From NCBI RefSeq assembly GCF_019970065.1, contig NZ_JAHXYH010000004.1, positions 186,001-250,000 of the forward strand: 64,000 nt of DNA, in the 5' to 3' direction. Origin of the DNA: Chryseobacterium sp. OSA05B. Its GTDB lineage: Bacteria; Bacteroidota; Bacteroidia; Flavobacteriales; Weeksellaceae. The position numbers were made by a program, and so were the translations under genes. The notes under the pieces were generated by a model. That model was not told where the DNA came from. It did not search any database and saw nothing but the letters and a program-made list of their open reading frames with translations. The first letter of the stretch is position 1. The number at the start of each line of letters is the position of its first letter. Positions 31,006-38,340 of the stretch are shown here, piece after piece.

Positions 31006-33594
31006 ATGGCAAAAACGAAGAAGGAAACTCCGCTCATGACGCAGTACAATACCATTAAGGCAAAATACCCTGATGCACTGCTGCTGTTCAGAGTAGGAGA
31101 CTTTTATGAAACGTTCGGGCAGGATGCCGTGAGAACCTCTCAGATCCTTGGAATTGTGCTTACCAAAAGAGCGAATGGAGACGGCCATATAGAGCTTGCC
31201 GGATTTCCGCATCATTCTGTAGATTCTTATTTACCGAAATTGGTAAGAGCCGGAATGAGAGTCGCGATCTGCGATCAGCTGGAAGATCCGAAAATGGTCA
31301 AAGGAATTGTAAAAAGAGGCGTTACCGAGCTTGTAACACCCGGAGTGACGTTCAATGATCAGGTATTAAATTCAAAAAAGAACAACTTCCTGCTTTCCCT
31401 GCATAAAGAAAAAGAAAAGTACGGAATTGCCATGGTAGACGTTTCCACCGGGGAGTTTTTGGTGAGTGAAGGAAATTTAGAAAAGATCCTTCATATCGTC
31501 AATACTTTTGATCCGAGCGAGATTGTTTATCAGAGAAGTGTTCAGTTACCGGAACAGCTTAAAAATAAAAGTGCCTTTAAACTCGAAGACTGGGCTTTCC
31601 AATATAATTTTGCCTACGAAAAATTGACTTCCCACTTTAAAACGAAGTCTTTAAAAGGTTTCGGTATTGAAAATCTTCCGCTCGCCATTACAGCAGCAGG
31701 AGCTATTTTTGCCTACCTGGTGGAAGATACCCACCACAATTTGCTTGCCCATATCACGAAACTTCAGATCATTCCGCAGGACGATTATCTGATGATGGAC
31801 AATTTTACGTTAAGAAACCTTGAAATAGTATATCCAAGCAACCCACAGGGAAAATCACTGCTGGATATTATTGATAAAACATCTACTCCCATGGGAGGAA
31901 GATTACTGAGAAGAAGGATTATTCTTCCTTTAAAATCCGTGGATGAAATTATGAGAAGGCTTTCTCTGATTGATTTCCTGAATGAAAATGATCATCTGAA
32001 ATACGAGACATGTCAGCTCTTGAAATCCATTTCGGATCTTGACCGACTGATGGGGAAACTGGCTGCAGAAAAGATATCCCCGAAAGAACTGGGCTATCTG
32101 CGTCAGAGTTTGATCAACATTCATCAGATAAAAGCTTTGCTTCACCCGCATGCAGATGTTCTGGCCTGGCTGGAACCGCTGTTTGATATGGAAGAGCTGA
32201 TCAAATTTTTACAGAATCACCTGAATGAAGAACTTCCGGTGAATATTTCAAAGGGAAATATCATCAAAGCCAGCATATCAGAAGAACTTGACAGACTGAG
32301 AAATCTCCAGAGCAAAGGCAGAGGTTTTCTGGATGAAATGTGCCAGAGAGAAATTGAAAGAACAGGAATCTCAAGCCTTAAAATTGATTTTAATAATGTT
32401 TTCGGGTATTATATAGAAGTAAGGAATGCCCATAAAGATAAAGTTCCGGGAGATTGGCTGAGAAAGCAGACGCTTGTCAACGCCGAGCGTTATATCACCG
32501 AAGAACTGAAAGAATATGAAAGCCAGATCCTTGGAGCCGAAGAAAAAATAGGCGTTCTGGAAAATGAACTGTACAGAAATGTATGCGCTGAAACCATGGT
32601 CTATATGGATCAGATTCAGGGTAATTCCAATATTATTGCCCAGCTTGATGTAGCGGCGGGATTATCGGAACTAGCTGTTTCTGAAAGCTATACAAAACCG
32701 GTTCTTAATCAGGGCTATGCTATAGATTTAAAAGAAGCAAGGCACCCGATTATAGAAAATGCGCTTCCGTTAGGAGAAAAATATATTCCGAATGACATCT
32801 TTTTAGATAAAGATTCCCAGCAGATCATTATGGTTACAGGTCCGAACATGGCTGGTAAATCCGCGATTCTGCGCCAGACCGCCATTGTATGTCTTTTGGC
32901 ACAAATTGGAAGTTTTGTACCTGCAAAACATGCTGAAATTGGTGTTTTAGATAAAATCTTCACAAGAGTAGGGGCTACCGACAATATTTCAGCCGGTGAA
33001 TCTACATTCATGGTAGAAATGAACGAAGCGGCGAATATTCTGAATAACATCTCAGAACGCAGCCTGATCCTTTTAGATGAGATCGGACGTGGAACCTCTA
33101 CTTATGACGGGGTTTCCATTGCATGGGCTATTGCAGAATACCTTCATCAGCATCCTACACAGGCTAAAACACTGTTTGCAACGCATTATCATGAGCTTAA
33201 TGAAATGACGGTGAATTTTGAAAGAGTGAAAAACTTCCATGTTTCCATTCAGGAAAACAAAGGAAATATCATCTTCTTAAGAAAACTGGTTCCGGGAGGC
33301 AGCGAGCATAGTTTCGGTATCCATGTGGCTAAACTGGCGGGAATGCCTGCAAAAGTGGTCAACAGAGCCAATGAGATCCTGAAAACCCTTGAAGCAAGCC
33401 GTACACAAACAACCAGTACTTCTGAAAGCATTAAAAGAGTCACAGAAGAAAACATGCAGCTCTCATTTTTCCAGCTGGATGATCCGGTTCTGGAAAATAT
33501 CCGTGAAGAATTAACGAAAATAGATATCAATACCTTGACACCTATTGAAGCTTTAATGAAGCTGAATTCGATAAAAAAAATGATTGGAGGTTAG
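31006..33594 (+). CDS. mutS: DNA mismatch repair protein MutS
   Basis: Recognises mismatches and small loops and starts methyl- or nick-directed repair. It has 862 residues, normal for MutS1. The mismatch-reading FYETF motif (DFYETFGQDAV) is near residue 31. The core and clamp follow. The ATPase has Walker A GPNMAGKSA (about 612-620), LLDEIGRGTSTYDG (Walker B, about 689) and ATHYHEL (about 727). The C-terminal tail ends KKMIGG at the stop inside a terminator stem. It is monocistronic, with MutL not adjacent. Confidence 0.97.
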   Translation: MAKTKKETPLMTQYNTIKAKYPDALLLFRVGDFYETFGQDAVRTSQILGIVLTKRANGDGHIELAGFPHHSVDSYLPKLVRAGMRVAICDQLEDPKMVKGIVKRGVTELVTPGVTFNDQVLNSKKNNFLLSLHKEKEKYGIAMVDVSTGEFLVSEGNLEKILHIVNTFDPSEIVYQRSVQLPEQLKNKSAFKLEDWAFQYNFAYEKLTSHFKTKSLKGFGIENLPLAITAAGAIFAYLVEDTHHNLLAHITKLQIIPQDDYLMMDNFTLRNLEIVYPSNPQGKSLLDIIDKTSTPMGGRLLRRRIILPLKSVDEIMRRLSLIDFLNENDHLKYETCQLLKSISDLDRLMGKLAAEKISPKELGYLRQSLINIHQIKALLHPHADVLAWLEPLFDMEELIKFLQNHLNEELPVNISKGNIIKASISEELDRLRNLQSKGRGFLDEMCQREIERTGISSLKIDFNNVFGYYIEVRNAHKDKVPGDWLRKQTLVNAERYITEELKEYESQILGAEEKIGVLENELYRNVCAETMVYMDQIQGNSNIIAQLDVAAGLSELAVSESYTKPVLNQGYAIDLKEARHPIIENALPLGEKYIPNDIFLDKDSQQIIMVTGPNMAGKSAILRQTAIVCLLAQIGSFVPAKHAEIGVLDKIFTRVGATDNISAGESTFMVEMNEAANILNNISERSLILLDEIGRGTSTYDGVSIAWAIAEYLHQHPTQAKTLFATHYHELNEMTVNFERVKNFHVSIQENKGNIIFLRKLVPGGSEHSFGIHVAKLAGMPAKVVNRANEILKTLEASRTQTTSTSESIKRVTEENMQLSFFQLDDPVLENIREELTKIDINTLTPIEALMKLNSIKKMIGG

Positions 33595-33611
33595 TCCAAT
33601 CATTTTTTTTA
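33580..33611. terminator. Bidirectional terminator at the mutS end
   Basis: A perfect 9-bp stem (atgattgga/tccaatcat, loop ggttag) is followed by T's in both directions (nine on plus, eight on minus). The left arm and loop are the last codons and stop of mutS, and the other side serves the convergent peptide gene that ends at 33616. Confidence 0.9.
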
Positions 33612-33615
33612 ATTA

Positions 33616-33771
33616 TTAACAGCAAACTCCTTTCGCACTGCAAGGTCTTATGGATACTTCTCCGTCAATACTACAGAAACAAGTGGTAATACAAACGGGT
33701 CCGTTACCGCCATTTATTTCTTTTAATTCGTTTTTCGTAAGTTTTCTTTTTTGAAGATTTGAAATTTTCAT
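33616..33771 (-). CDS. Double-glycine leader peptide 1 (RiPP or bacteriocin-like precursor)
   Basis: A 51-residue peptide too short for a usual ORF cut-off. The leader MKISNLQKRKLTKNELKEIN ends in GG at residues 21-22, followed by a Cys-rich core of 29 residues with five Cys (VCITTCFC, RPC, and a terminal GVCC). This is the class of 'bacteriocin-like' peptides with a double-glycine leader that a C39-peptidase ABC transporter would cleave and export. It is one of three tandem genes with the same leader and the same C-terminal CC. No transporter or modification enzyme lies in the window, so maturation must use genes elsewhere. Confidence 0.8.
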   Translation of the reverse strand: MKISNLQKRKLTKNELKEINGGNGPVCITTCFCSIDGEVSIRPCSAKGVCC

Positions 33772-33799
33772 AATTTAATTAGATTATTTTAATAAGTGA

Positions 33800-33958
33800 T
33801 TAACAGCAGTATCCATCTTTACCTCTTGGTCCTATAATCATAAAATGGCTGGGTACCCCTCTTAGCTTACACAGGCCTTCAGCACATAAAGCGCCTCCGT
33901 TGATTTCCTTTAGCTCTTTTTTCGTGAGCTTTCTGCTTTGAATGTTTGAATTTTTCAT
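33800..33958 (-). CDS. Double-glycine leader peptide 2
   Basis: A 52-residue peptide. I take the ATG at 33958, not the in-frame ATG 24 bases upstream, because the leader then lines up with its two neighbours (MKNSNIQSRKLTKKELKEIN, then GG). The 30-residue core, ALCAEGLCKLRGVPSHFMII..., has four Cys and ends GYCC. The leader KLTKKELKEINGG is nearly identical to those of peptides 1 and 3, while the core is quite different. This is the usual sign of a leader kept for an exporter while the product diversifies. Confidence 0.8.
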   Translation of the reverse strand: MKNSNIQSRKLTKKELKEINGGALCAEGLCKLRGVPSHFMIIGPRGKDGYCC

Positions 33959-33985
33959 ACATTTTGGATTAATGGTGATCACTAT

Positions 33986-34150
33986 TTAGCAGCACGGTCC
34001 ATTCTGGATCCCATATACGCCATACAACTCTTCCCCGGTTGCCGGGTCAAAGCAGCTTACCACCAATGGACAAATAGGTCTTAGTCCACCACTAATTTTC
34101 TTAAGCTCTTTTTTTGTCAGCTTTTTAAGCTGAAAATTTGATTTTTTCAT
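33986..34150 (-). CDS. Double-glycine leader peptide 3
   Basis: A 54-residue peptide, promoter-proximal in the tandem set. The leader MKKSNFQLKKLTKKELKKIS ends in GG at residues 21-22. The 32-residue core begins LRPICPLVVSCFDPATGEEL and has four Cys, ending GPCC. The three genes are spaced 28 bases apart (33771 to 33800, and 33958 to 33986), so they form one transcript. The final pair of Cys is kept in all three, which suggests a disulfide, metal site or modification. Confidence 0.8.
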   Translation of the reverse strand: MKKSNFQLKKLTKKELKKISGGLRPICPLVVSCFDPATGEELYGVYGIQNGPCC

Positions 34151-34224
34151 AATATTTTGGTTTTGATTGTACGCTAATTTACATTTAATTTTTTTTAATT
34201 CAACAGATTGTGATTAAAAAAAGA

Positions 34225-34395
34225 ATGTTAAAATTATCAATGAAAAGCAAATATCTGTTGGCTAATGTATTTTCAGGTCTGCTTATAATCTTTTCCCAAT
34301 AGAGAAAATACACAAAAAAACATTTAACTATTCCTCCCGTTTTTGATCCAACCACAGAGCAGATAAAGAGCATCTCGGATTTATATAATAATTAA
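34225..34395 (+). pseudogene. Possible small exported ORF broken by an in-frame TAG
   Basis: An ATG at 34225 opens a signal-peptide-like stretch (MLKLSMKSKYLLANVFSGLL, then IIFSQ), then TAG at 34300, then 30 more in-frame sense codons (ending IPPVFDPTTEQIKSISDLYN) to a TAA at 34393. The two parts together would make a 56-residue exported peptide. It may be a decayed gene, or chance in AT-rich DNA. It precedes the thioredoxin-like gene by 15 bases. Confidence is low. Confidence 0.25.
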
Positions 34396-34410
34396 TGACT
34401 ATTTTTGAAT

Positions 34411-34899
34411 ATGAAGAATTTATTAACGCTACTGACTGTATTTCTGTGTTTTACGGCCTTTACTGCCCAACAGAAGGAAGTTCCGTCAATGAAATATGAA
34501 GATCTTGAAAAACGAATTCAGAAGGAGAATGATAAGTTACTGGTTGTCAATTTCTGGGCTACGACCTGCGCACCCTGTGTGAAAGAACTGCCTGATTTTA
34601 TGGAGATTAATAATAAGCTGAAGGATAACCCGAAATTTAAAATGATCCTCGTTTCGCTGGACAGGCTGGTGGACAAGGAAAGAGTCATTAAGTTTATTAA
34701 AAATAAAAATCTTACCGCTGAAGTGATCCTGCTGGACGACATCAAAAGGATGAATACCTGGATTCCAAGATTTGAAAAGAACTGGGACGGAAATATTCCC
34801 GTAACCATTTTTTATAAAAACGGTCAAAAAGTACATTTCAACGATGGGGAAATGAGCAAAGAAGATCTCGAAAAAACAATTAATGATAACTTACAATAA
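34411..34899 (+). CDS. Exported TlpA-like thioredoxin-fold protein
   Basis: A 162-residue thiol oxidoreductase. The ATG at 34411 opens a signal peptide (MKNLLTLLTVFLCFTAFTAQ). The in-frame TTG six bases upstream is less likely. The thioredoxin domain has VVNFWATTCAPCVKELP with a CAPC active site near residue 54, and a cis-Pro in GNIPVTIFYKNG. It should reduce disulfides in periplasmic proteins, as in cytochrome or thiol-redox repair. A second thioredoxin-fold gene follows 6 bases later, so the pair is an operon. Cys-rich peptides are encoded just upstream on the other strand, but a functional link is only a suggestion. Confidence 0.88.
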   Translation: MKNLLTLLTVFLCFTAFTAQQKEVPSMKYEDLEKRIQKENDKLLVVNFWATTCAPCVKELPDFMEINNKLKDNPKFKMILVSLDRLVDKERVIKFIKNKNLTAEVILLDDIKRMNTWIPRFEKNWDGNIPVTIFYKNGQKVHFNDGEMSKEDLEKTINDNLQ

Positions 34900-34905
34900 A
34901 ACAAT

Positions 34906-35565
34906 ATGAAGAACCTGAAAATTTTAATGGCGGCATTCATTGCCGGGCTGGGATTGTTAAGCTTTACAGCTGCAGATCATGAGAAGCACAATGCTCAGAA
35001 AGTCAATACAAATCCCTCTTCAAAAGGCTATGAAGTAGGGGATGCAGCCGCAGATTTTAAGCTCAAAAACATCGACGGGAAAATGGTTTCTTTAAGCGAT
35101 TTTAAAAGCGCAAAAGGATTTATAGTCGTTTTCACCTGTAATCACTGTCCGTATGCCAAAAAATATGAGGACAGAATAGTAGAGCTGGATAAGAAATTCA
35201 AAAATCAGGGGTATCCGGTTATTGCCGTGAATCCTAATGATCCCAATGTACAGCCTGAAGACGGCTACAAACAGATGATCGACAGAGCCAAAGAGAAAGG
35301 CTTTACATTTCCTTATTTAGTGGATGAAGGGCAGAAGGTATATCCGCTTTATGGAGCCACAAAAACACCCCATGTTTTCGTTCTGAAGAAAGAGGATGGA
35401 AAAAATATCGTAAAATATATCGGTGCCATCGACAACAACTACGAAAACCCGAATGACGTATCGGAATATTATGTTCAGGATGCTGTAAACGCTCTGATCA
35501 AGGGGGAACCTGTGAAAATGGATAAAACAGTTGCCATTGGATGTACAATCAAAGTAAAGAAATAA
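34906..35565 (+). CDS. Exported AhpC/TSA-like redoxin
   Basis: A 219-residue exported thioredoxin-fold protein. Signal peptide LMAAFIAGLGLLSFTAA. The redoxin core (GDAAADFKLKNIDGKMVSLS) is followed by VVFTCNHCPYAKKYEDR, where the CNHC motif replaces the usual peroxiredoxin or thioredoxin site. Later features are FPYLVDEGQKVYPLYGAT and TPHVFVL, with the cis-Pro. A Cys near the C-terminus (AIGCTIKVKK) matches related redoxins. It is the second gene of a two-gene operon with the TlpA-like gene. The partner may be a periplasmic electron donor, but none is identified. Confidence 0.85.
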   Translation: MKNLKILMAAFIAGLGLLSFTAADHEKHNAQKVNTNPSSKGYEVGDAAADFKLKNIDGKMVSLSDFKSAKGFIVVFTCNHCPYAKKYEDRIVELDKKFKNQGYPVIAVNPNDPNVQPEDGYKQMIDRAKEKGFTFPYLVDEGQKVYPLYGATKTPHVFVLKKEDGKNIVKYIGAIDNNYENPNDVSEYYVQDAVNALIKGEPVKMDKTVAIGCTIKVKK

Positions 35566-35593
35566 TATATTTGCTTTAGTAGTTAATATACGG

Positions 35594-35620
35594 TCGGTGT
35601 TCTTGGAATACCGATTTTTT
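35594..35620 (+). terminator. Terminator of the thioredoxin-pair operon
   Basis: A 9-bp stem (tcggtgttc/gaataccga, one wobble, loop ttg) is followed by six T. It lies 28 bases past the redoxin stop. Confidence 0.75.
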
Positions 35621-35721
35621 ATGGCTTAAAAACGTAATTTGCTGTTCAATTCAATAGGAGCGGGCTTTAACTCAACAAAAATTAATCACATACAGGCTTT
35701 AGCCAAAAATTAAAATAAAGC

Positions 35722-36117
35722 ATGGAATTTAAATTCAGTCTGAAATATCTTCTTCTCACCATCTTCATTTTCCTGGTAGAAGTCCTTATCGCCACAAAGC
35801 TGGCAGATATCTTCTTTGTAAGAGCATATCTTGGAGATGTTATCGTTGTAATGCTTCTCTACACCTTCGTGAAGAGTTTCGTCAGGATAAATAATGAGAA
35901 ACTTATTTTGGGAATTTTTGTTTTTTCATGCCTGGTGGAGTTTGCCCAATATTTTACGGTGGCAGAAAAACTAGGCTTCCGTCCTGGAAGCCTGATGTAT
36001 ATTGTCATTGGGAATTCTTTTTCGTGGGTAGATATTATGTGCTATGCTGCCGGATGTCTTTTACTGTATGTTTTTGTAAAATTAAATCCAAAAAAAGAAG
36101 AAGAACTGAGCCTGTAA
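35722..36117 (+). CDS. DUF2809 integral membrane protein
   Basis: A 131-residue inner-membrane protein with four hydrophobic segments (LLLTIFIFLVEVLIATKL; DVIVVMLLYTFVKSF; LILGIFVFSCLVEFAQYF; DIMCYAAGCLLLYVFVKL). The pattern and the conserved GDVIVVMLLY and SWVDIMCYAAG match DUF2809. The function is not known. The downstream gap (36118-36349) holds a dispersed repeat and no clear terminator. Confidence 0.85.
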   Translation: MEFKFSLKYLLLTIFIFLVEVLIATKLADIFFVRAYLGDVIVVMLLYTFVKSFVRINNEKLILGIFVFSCLVEFAQYFTVAEKLGFRPGSLMYIVIGNSFSWVDIMCYAAGCLLLYVFVKLNPKKEEELSL

Positions 36118-36287
36118 ACAATGTTTTTTCCCGCTATTCGAGAGTGAAAATTAAAAGACTGTCACATTCTGTCCCTTACTTTTGTGACGTTTTCTTCAGC
36201 AGGGATTCATTTTTCACCATCTTAAGCGCTTATTAAACTCATTTCTTATCAATTCATGTTCGTTGGAAGCTATTGGGTTGTCAGAAA

Positions 36288-36344
36288 TCTGATATCTCCC
36301 CAAAAAACTCACCATTCACTTGCGAAGCAAAATTCACCATTCAC
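36288..36344 (+). repeat. Dispersed intergenic repeat, copy A
   Basis: A 57-nt element (starts tctgatatctccccaaaaaa) that is nearly identical, in inverted orientation, to 42703-42758. Inside it CACCATTCAC occurs twice (36310-36319 and 36335-36344), 25 nt apart. It lies between two convergent genes. Confidence 0.7.
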
Positions 36345-36349
36345 GTTTT

Positions 36350-37267
36350 CTATCTTCCGAAACTGTCATATTTATCTTCCGCGTACTTGATAAAACGGTT
36401 CAGCAAAGCTACATTGTCCTTTTCCATTGGGGAAAGTTCTTTATCTACATTATTGGAAACAGGAATGTACCAATCTGTTTGCTCAAAGAAATGCCTGTAC
36501 GTCTCCTTTTTGAAAGAATAGCCGTGTCTGGCAAAAACAGAATTTTTAATGATTTCAAGATCGAGTTTTCTTAAGTTTTTAAGTTCCTTCTCTGTCAGTT
36601 TCTGTTTGGAAGCATTCAATTTAAATATGGCCTCAGAAGCCACTCTGTTTTTGGATGTCGTATAGCTTTCTGTCTTTCCGGTTTCTTCATCGGTATATTT
36701 TTCGACAAAATCCTTCGGATTGGACCAGTCTACCAGATCAGAATCCTGATCCAGCATAAAGTTCGGATTGTAGACAAATTCTTTTTTGGAAATTTTAATG
36801 GTTTTTAAAGGCGATTTTACAGCCGTTTTATTGAAAGCATTCCATTTTCCGGTAATGCTGTCACCACTTAATTTTATTTCAAATCTGCCGTCGGTTTTAT
36901 CATTGCCGGGCTCATCCAGCACAAAAGATTTCATGCTTTCATTAAAAACACCTCTGAAAGGACGCTGGTTTCCATTGACAATACTTTGTCCGTACACACT
37001 GTCCTTGGTAATCCTGTTGATCTTCAGAGAAATTTTCTTATTCACGAAATCTTCATATTGTTCGCCATCTTCCGAAGTGATCATTTCTTTTCCGGCAAAA
37101 TCTCCGGTATAAATTCCGTAATATTCTTTATAGATTTCAGGAACCACAACGGAATCCTTTTTAGCAATCACCGAATCTTTTCCGGTTTCGGCTATTTTGC
37201 CATCTTTCTTACAGTTTAGCAGAGAAACTGCCAGTAAAGAAGCCAGGGTGTAATTTAAAATTTTCAT
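36350..37267 (-). CDS. YARHG-domain lipoprotein
   Basis: A 305-residue envelope protein with lipoprotein signal (ILNYTLASLLAVSLLNCKK). The middle (KISLKINRITKDSVYGQSIV, FDIKL-like strands) is beta-rich. The C-terminal 85 residues form the extracellular YARHG domain: NLRKLDLEIIKNSVFARHGY, then SFKKETYRHFFEQTDWY. The domain is found in surface proteins and is of unknown role. The stop codon overlaps the upstream DUF2306 gene's end region by 4 bases (37264-37267), so the two are co-transcribed, with the DUF2306 gene first. Confidence 0.88.
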   Translation of the reverse strand: MKILNYTLASLLAVSLLNCKKDGKIAETGKDSVIAKKDSVVVPEIYKEYYGIYTGDFAGKEMITSEDGEQYEDFVNKKISLKINRITKDSVYGQSIVNGNQRPFRGVFNESMKSFVLDEPGNDKTDGRFEIKLSGDSITGKWNAFNKTAVKSPLKTIKISKKEFVYNPNFMLDQDSDLVDWSNPKDFVEKYTDEETGKTESYTTSKNRVASEAIFKLNASKQKLTEKELKNLRKLDLEIIKNSVFARHGYSFKKETYRHFFEQTDWYIPVSNNVDKELSPMEKDNVALLNRFIKYAEDKYDSFGR

Positions 37268-37902
37268 ATATGTTTTTTTGTTATTAGGTATTCAATTAAA
37301 AGGATATTGGGAATCCATCCCAGCCATGCGATAATCTGGTAGACATCCATGGGATTTGGGTGGAATAAATATACAATAATTACTTTCCAGATCCGTAAGG
37401 TGAGTGCAGATAAACTGAGCGCAAAACTTCGCCACATCCACTGCTTGTGTTCTTTAAATCTTTGTTTCCTTGCAGATTGATAGGCTTTATACGTAGAAAA
37501 CCACCAGAGAGTACCTAAAATAACGAACGATATTTTGGAAAGGTAGCCTCCGTTGGCAAAAAATCCCATGTAGATCCCGGAGGGTGAAGCCAGAATCAGA
37601 ATTAAAAAAATATAGACTTTTCCAATATTCCTGTGAAAGTTTTTGATCCCGAAATCCTTTCTGAGAATAGCCAGAAATCCGGAAAACAGCACAAAAATAC
37701 TGGTGTACACATGGGTGTAGAAAAAAGAAAGATATTCCTGTCTGTTCTGAACTTCCGTTTGTTTGATCATCAGAAAGCTTACATTCGGATTGAAGGGAAT
37801 GTATTCCAGCGTAATTTTAAGCATCAGCCAAAAGAAATATCCAAACCCTACAATCAAAAGGGTTTTTAAGATAGAAGGGATATATTTTCTGGCCGCAAGC
37901 AT
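37264..37902 (-). CDS. DUF2306 membrane protein
   Basis: A 212-residue inner-membrane protein with about six hydrophobic helices (LLIVGFGYFFWLMLKITLEY near the N-terminus, then VYIFLILILASPSGIYMGFF, SFVILGTLWWFSTYKAY). The conserved His/Arg residues (HRNIGKVYIF, KEHKQWMWRSFALSLSALT) match the DUF2306 family, which has a cytochrome-b-like look and may bind heme. The stop overlaps the next gene by 4 bases. No partner is known. Confidence 0.8.
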   Translation of the reverse strand: MLAARKYIPSILKTLLIVGFGYFFWLMLKITLEYIPFNPNVSFLMIKQTEVQNRQEYLSFFYTHVYTSIFVLFSGFLAILRKDFGIKNFHRNIGKVYIFLILILASPSGIYMGFFANGGYLSKISFVILGTLWWFSTYKAYQSARKQRFKEHKQWMWRSFALSLSALTLRIWKVIIVYLFHPNPMDVYQIIAWLGWIPNILLIEYLITKKHI

Positions 37903-37929
37903 TTTATTAAGTCAAACGGATTGATTTTT

Positions 37930-38340
37930 TTAAATATTTATAGTCATGGGAATTGTATACCAGGTTTCAACAGGTTGGCCATCGCGTGTAGCCGGTTTCC
38001 ATTTAGTTTTAATTGCTTTAATTACACGCGTCATTTCTTTATTCATCGCAGCGTTATTTCCAGTAGTCGAAATAGATTCCGTACTACCGTCAGCATGAAT
38101 CAAAAACTTGGTGACAGATTTAAAAACTCCTGAGTCATTAATTTTTGATGTATCAAATTCAGAGCTGATATGTCTTCTGAGCGCTTCCATTCCACCGGGA
38201 AAAGAAGCTGCAATGTCTGTTTCGATAAATGTATGGATATCTGTAGCAGGTACTTTCTGATCTTTTGAATCTTCTTTTGATGTTTGCGAAAAAGCAAATT
38301 GAAATCCTAAAAGCAAGCCGAATAATAAGATTTTTTTCAT
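37930..38340 (-). CDS. Exported TonB-C-terminal-like protein
   Basis: A 136-residue exported protein with signal peptide (KKILLFGLLLGFQFAFSQ). The pattern AASFPGGMEALRRHISSEF, then FLIHADGSTESIS and KAIKTKWKPATRDGQPVETW, is the TonB C-terminal-like domain found in stand-alone proteins of Bacteroidota. It has no membrane anchor or Pro-rich linker, so it may not be an energy transducer. Its start overlaps the flavoprotein stop by 4 bases, so it is translationally coupled to it. The role is unknown. Confidence 0.75.
   Translation of the reverse strand: MKKILLFGLLLGFQFAFSQTSKEDSKDQKVPATDIHTFIETDIAASFPGGMEALRRHISSEFDTSKINDSGVFKSVTKFLIHADGSTESISTTGNNAAMNKEMTRVIKAIKTKWKPATRDGQPVETWYTIPMTINI

Noticed and set aside
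34400..34407. TATTTTTG as a promoter for the TlpA-like gene
   Set aside because: It matches TAnnTTTG but lies only 3 nt before the ATG, so transcription would start inside the gene. It is likely a chance match in AT-rich DNA.
36118..36286. Small ORFs in the convergent gap after the DUF2809 gene
   Set aside because: The frames are short, run into the YARHG gene's antisense strand and include the dispersed repeat. No start signal or motif supports them.
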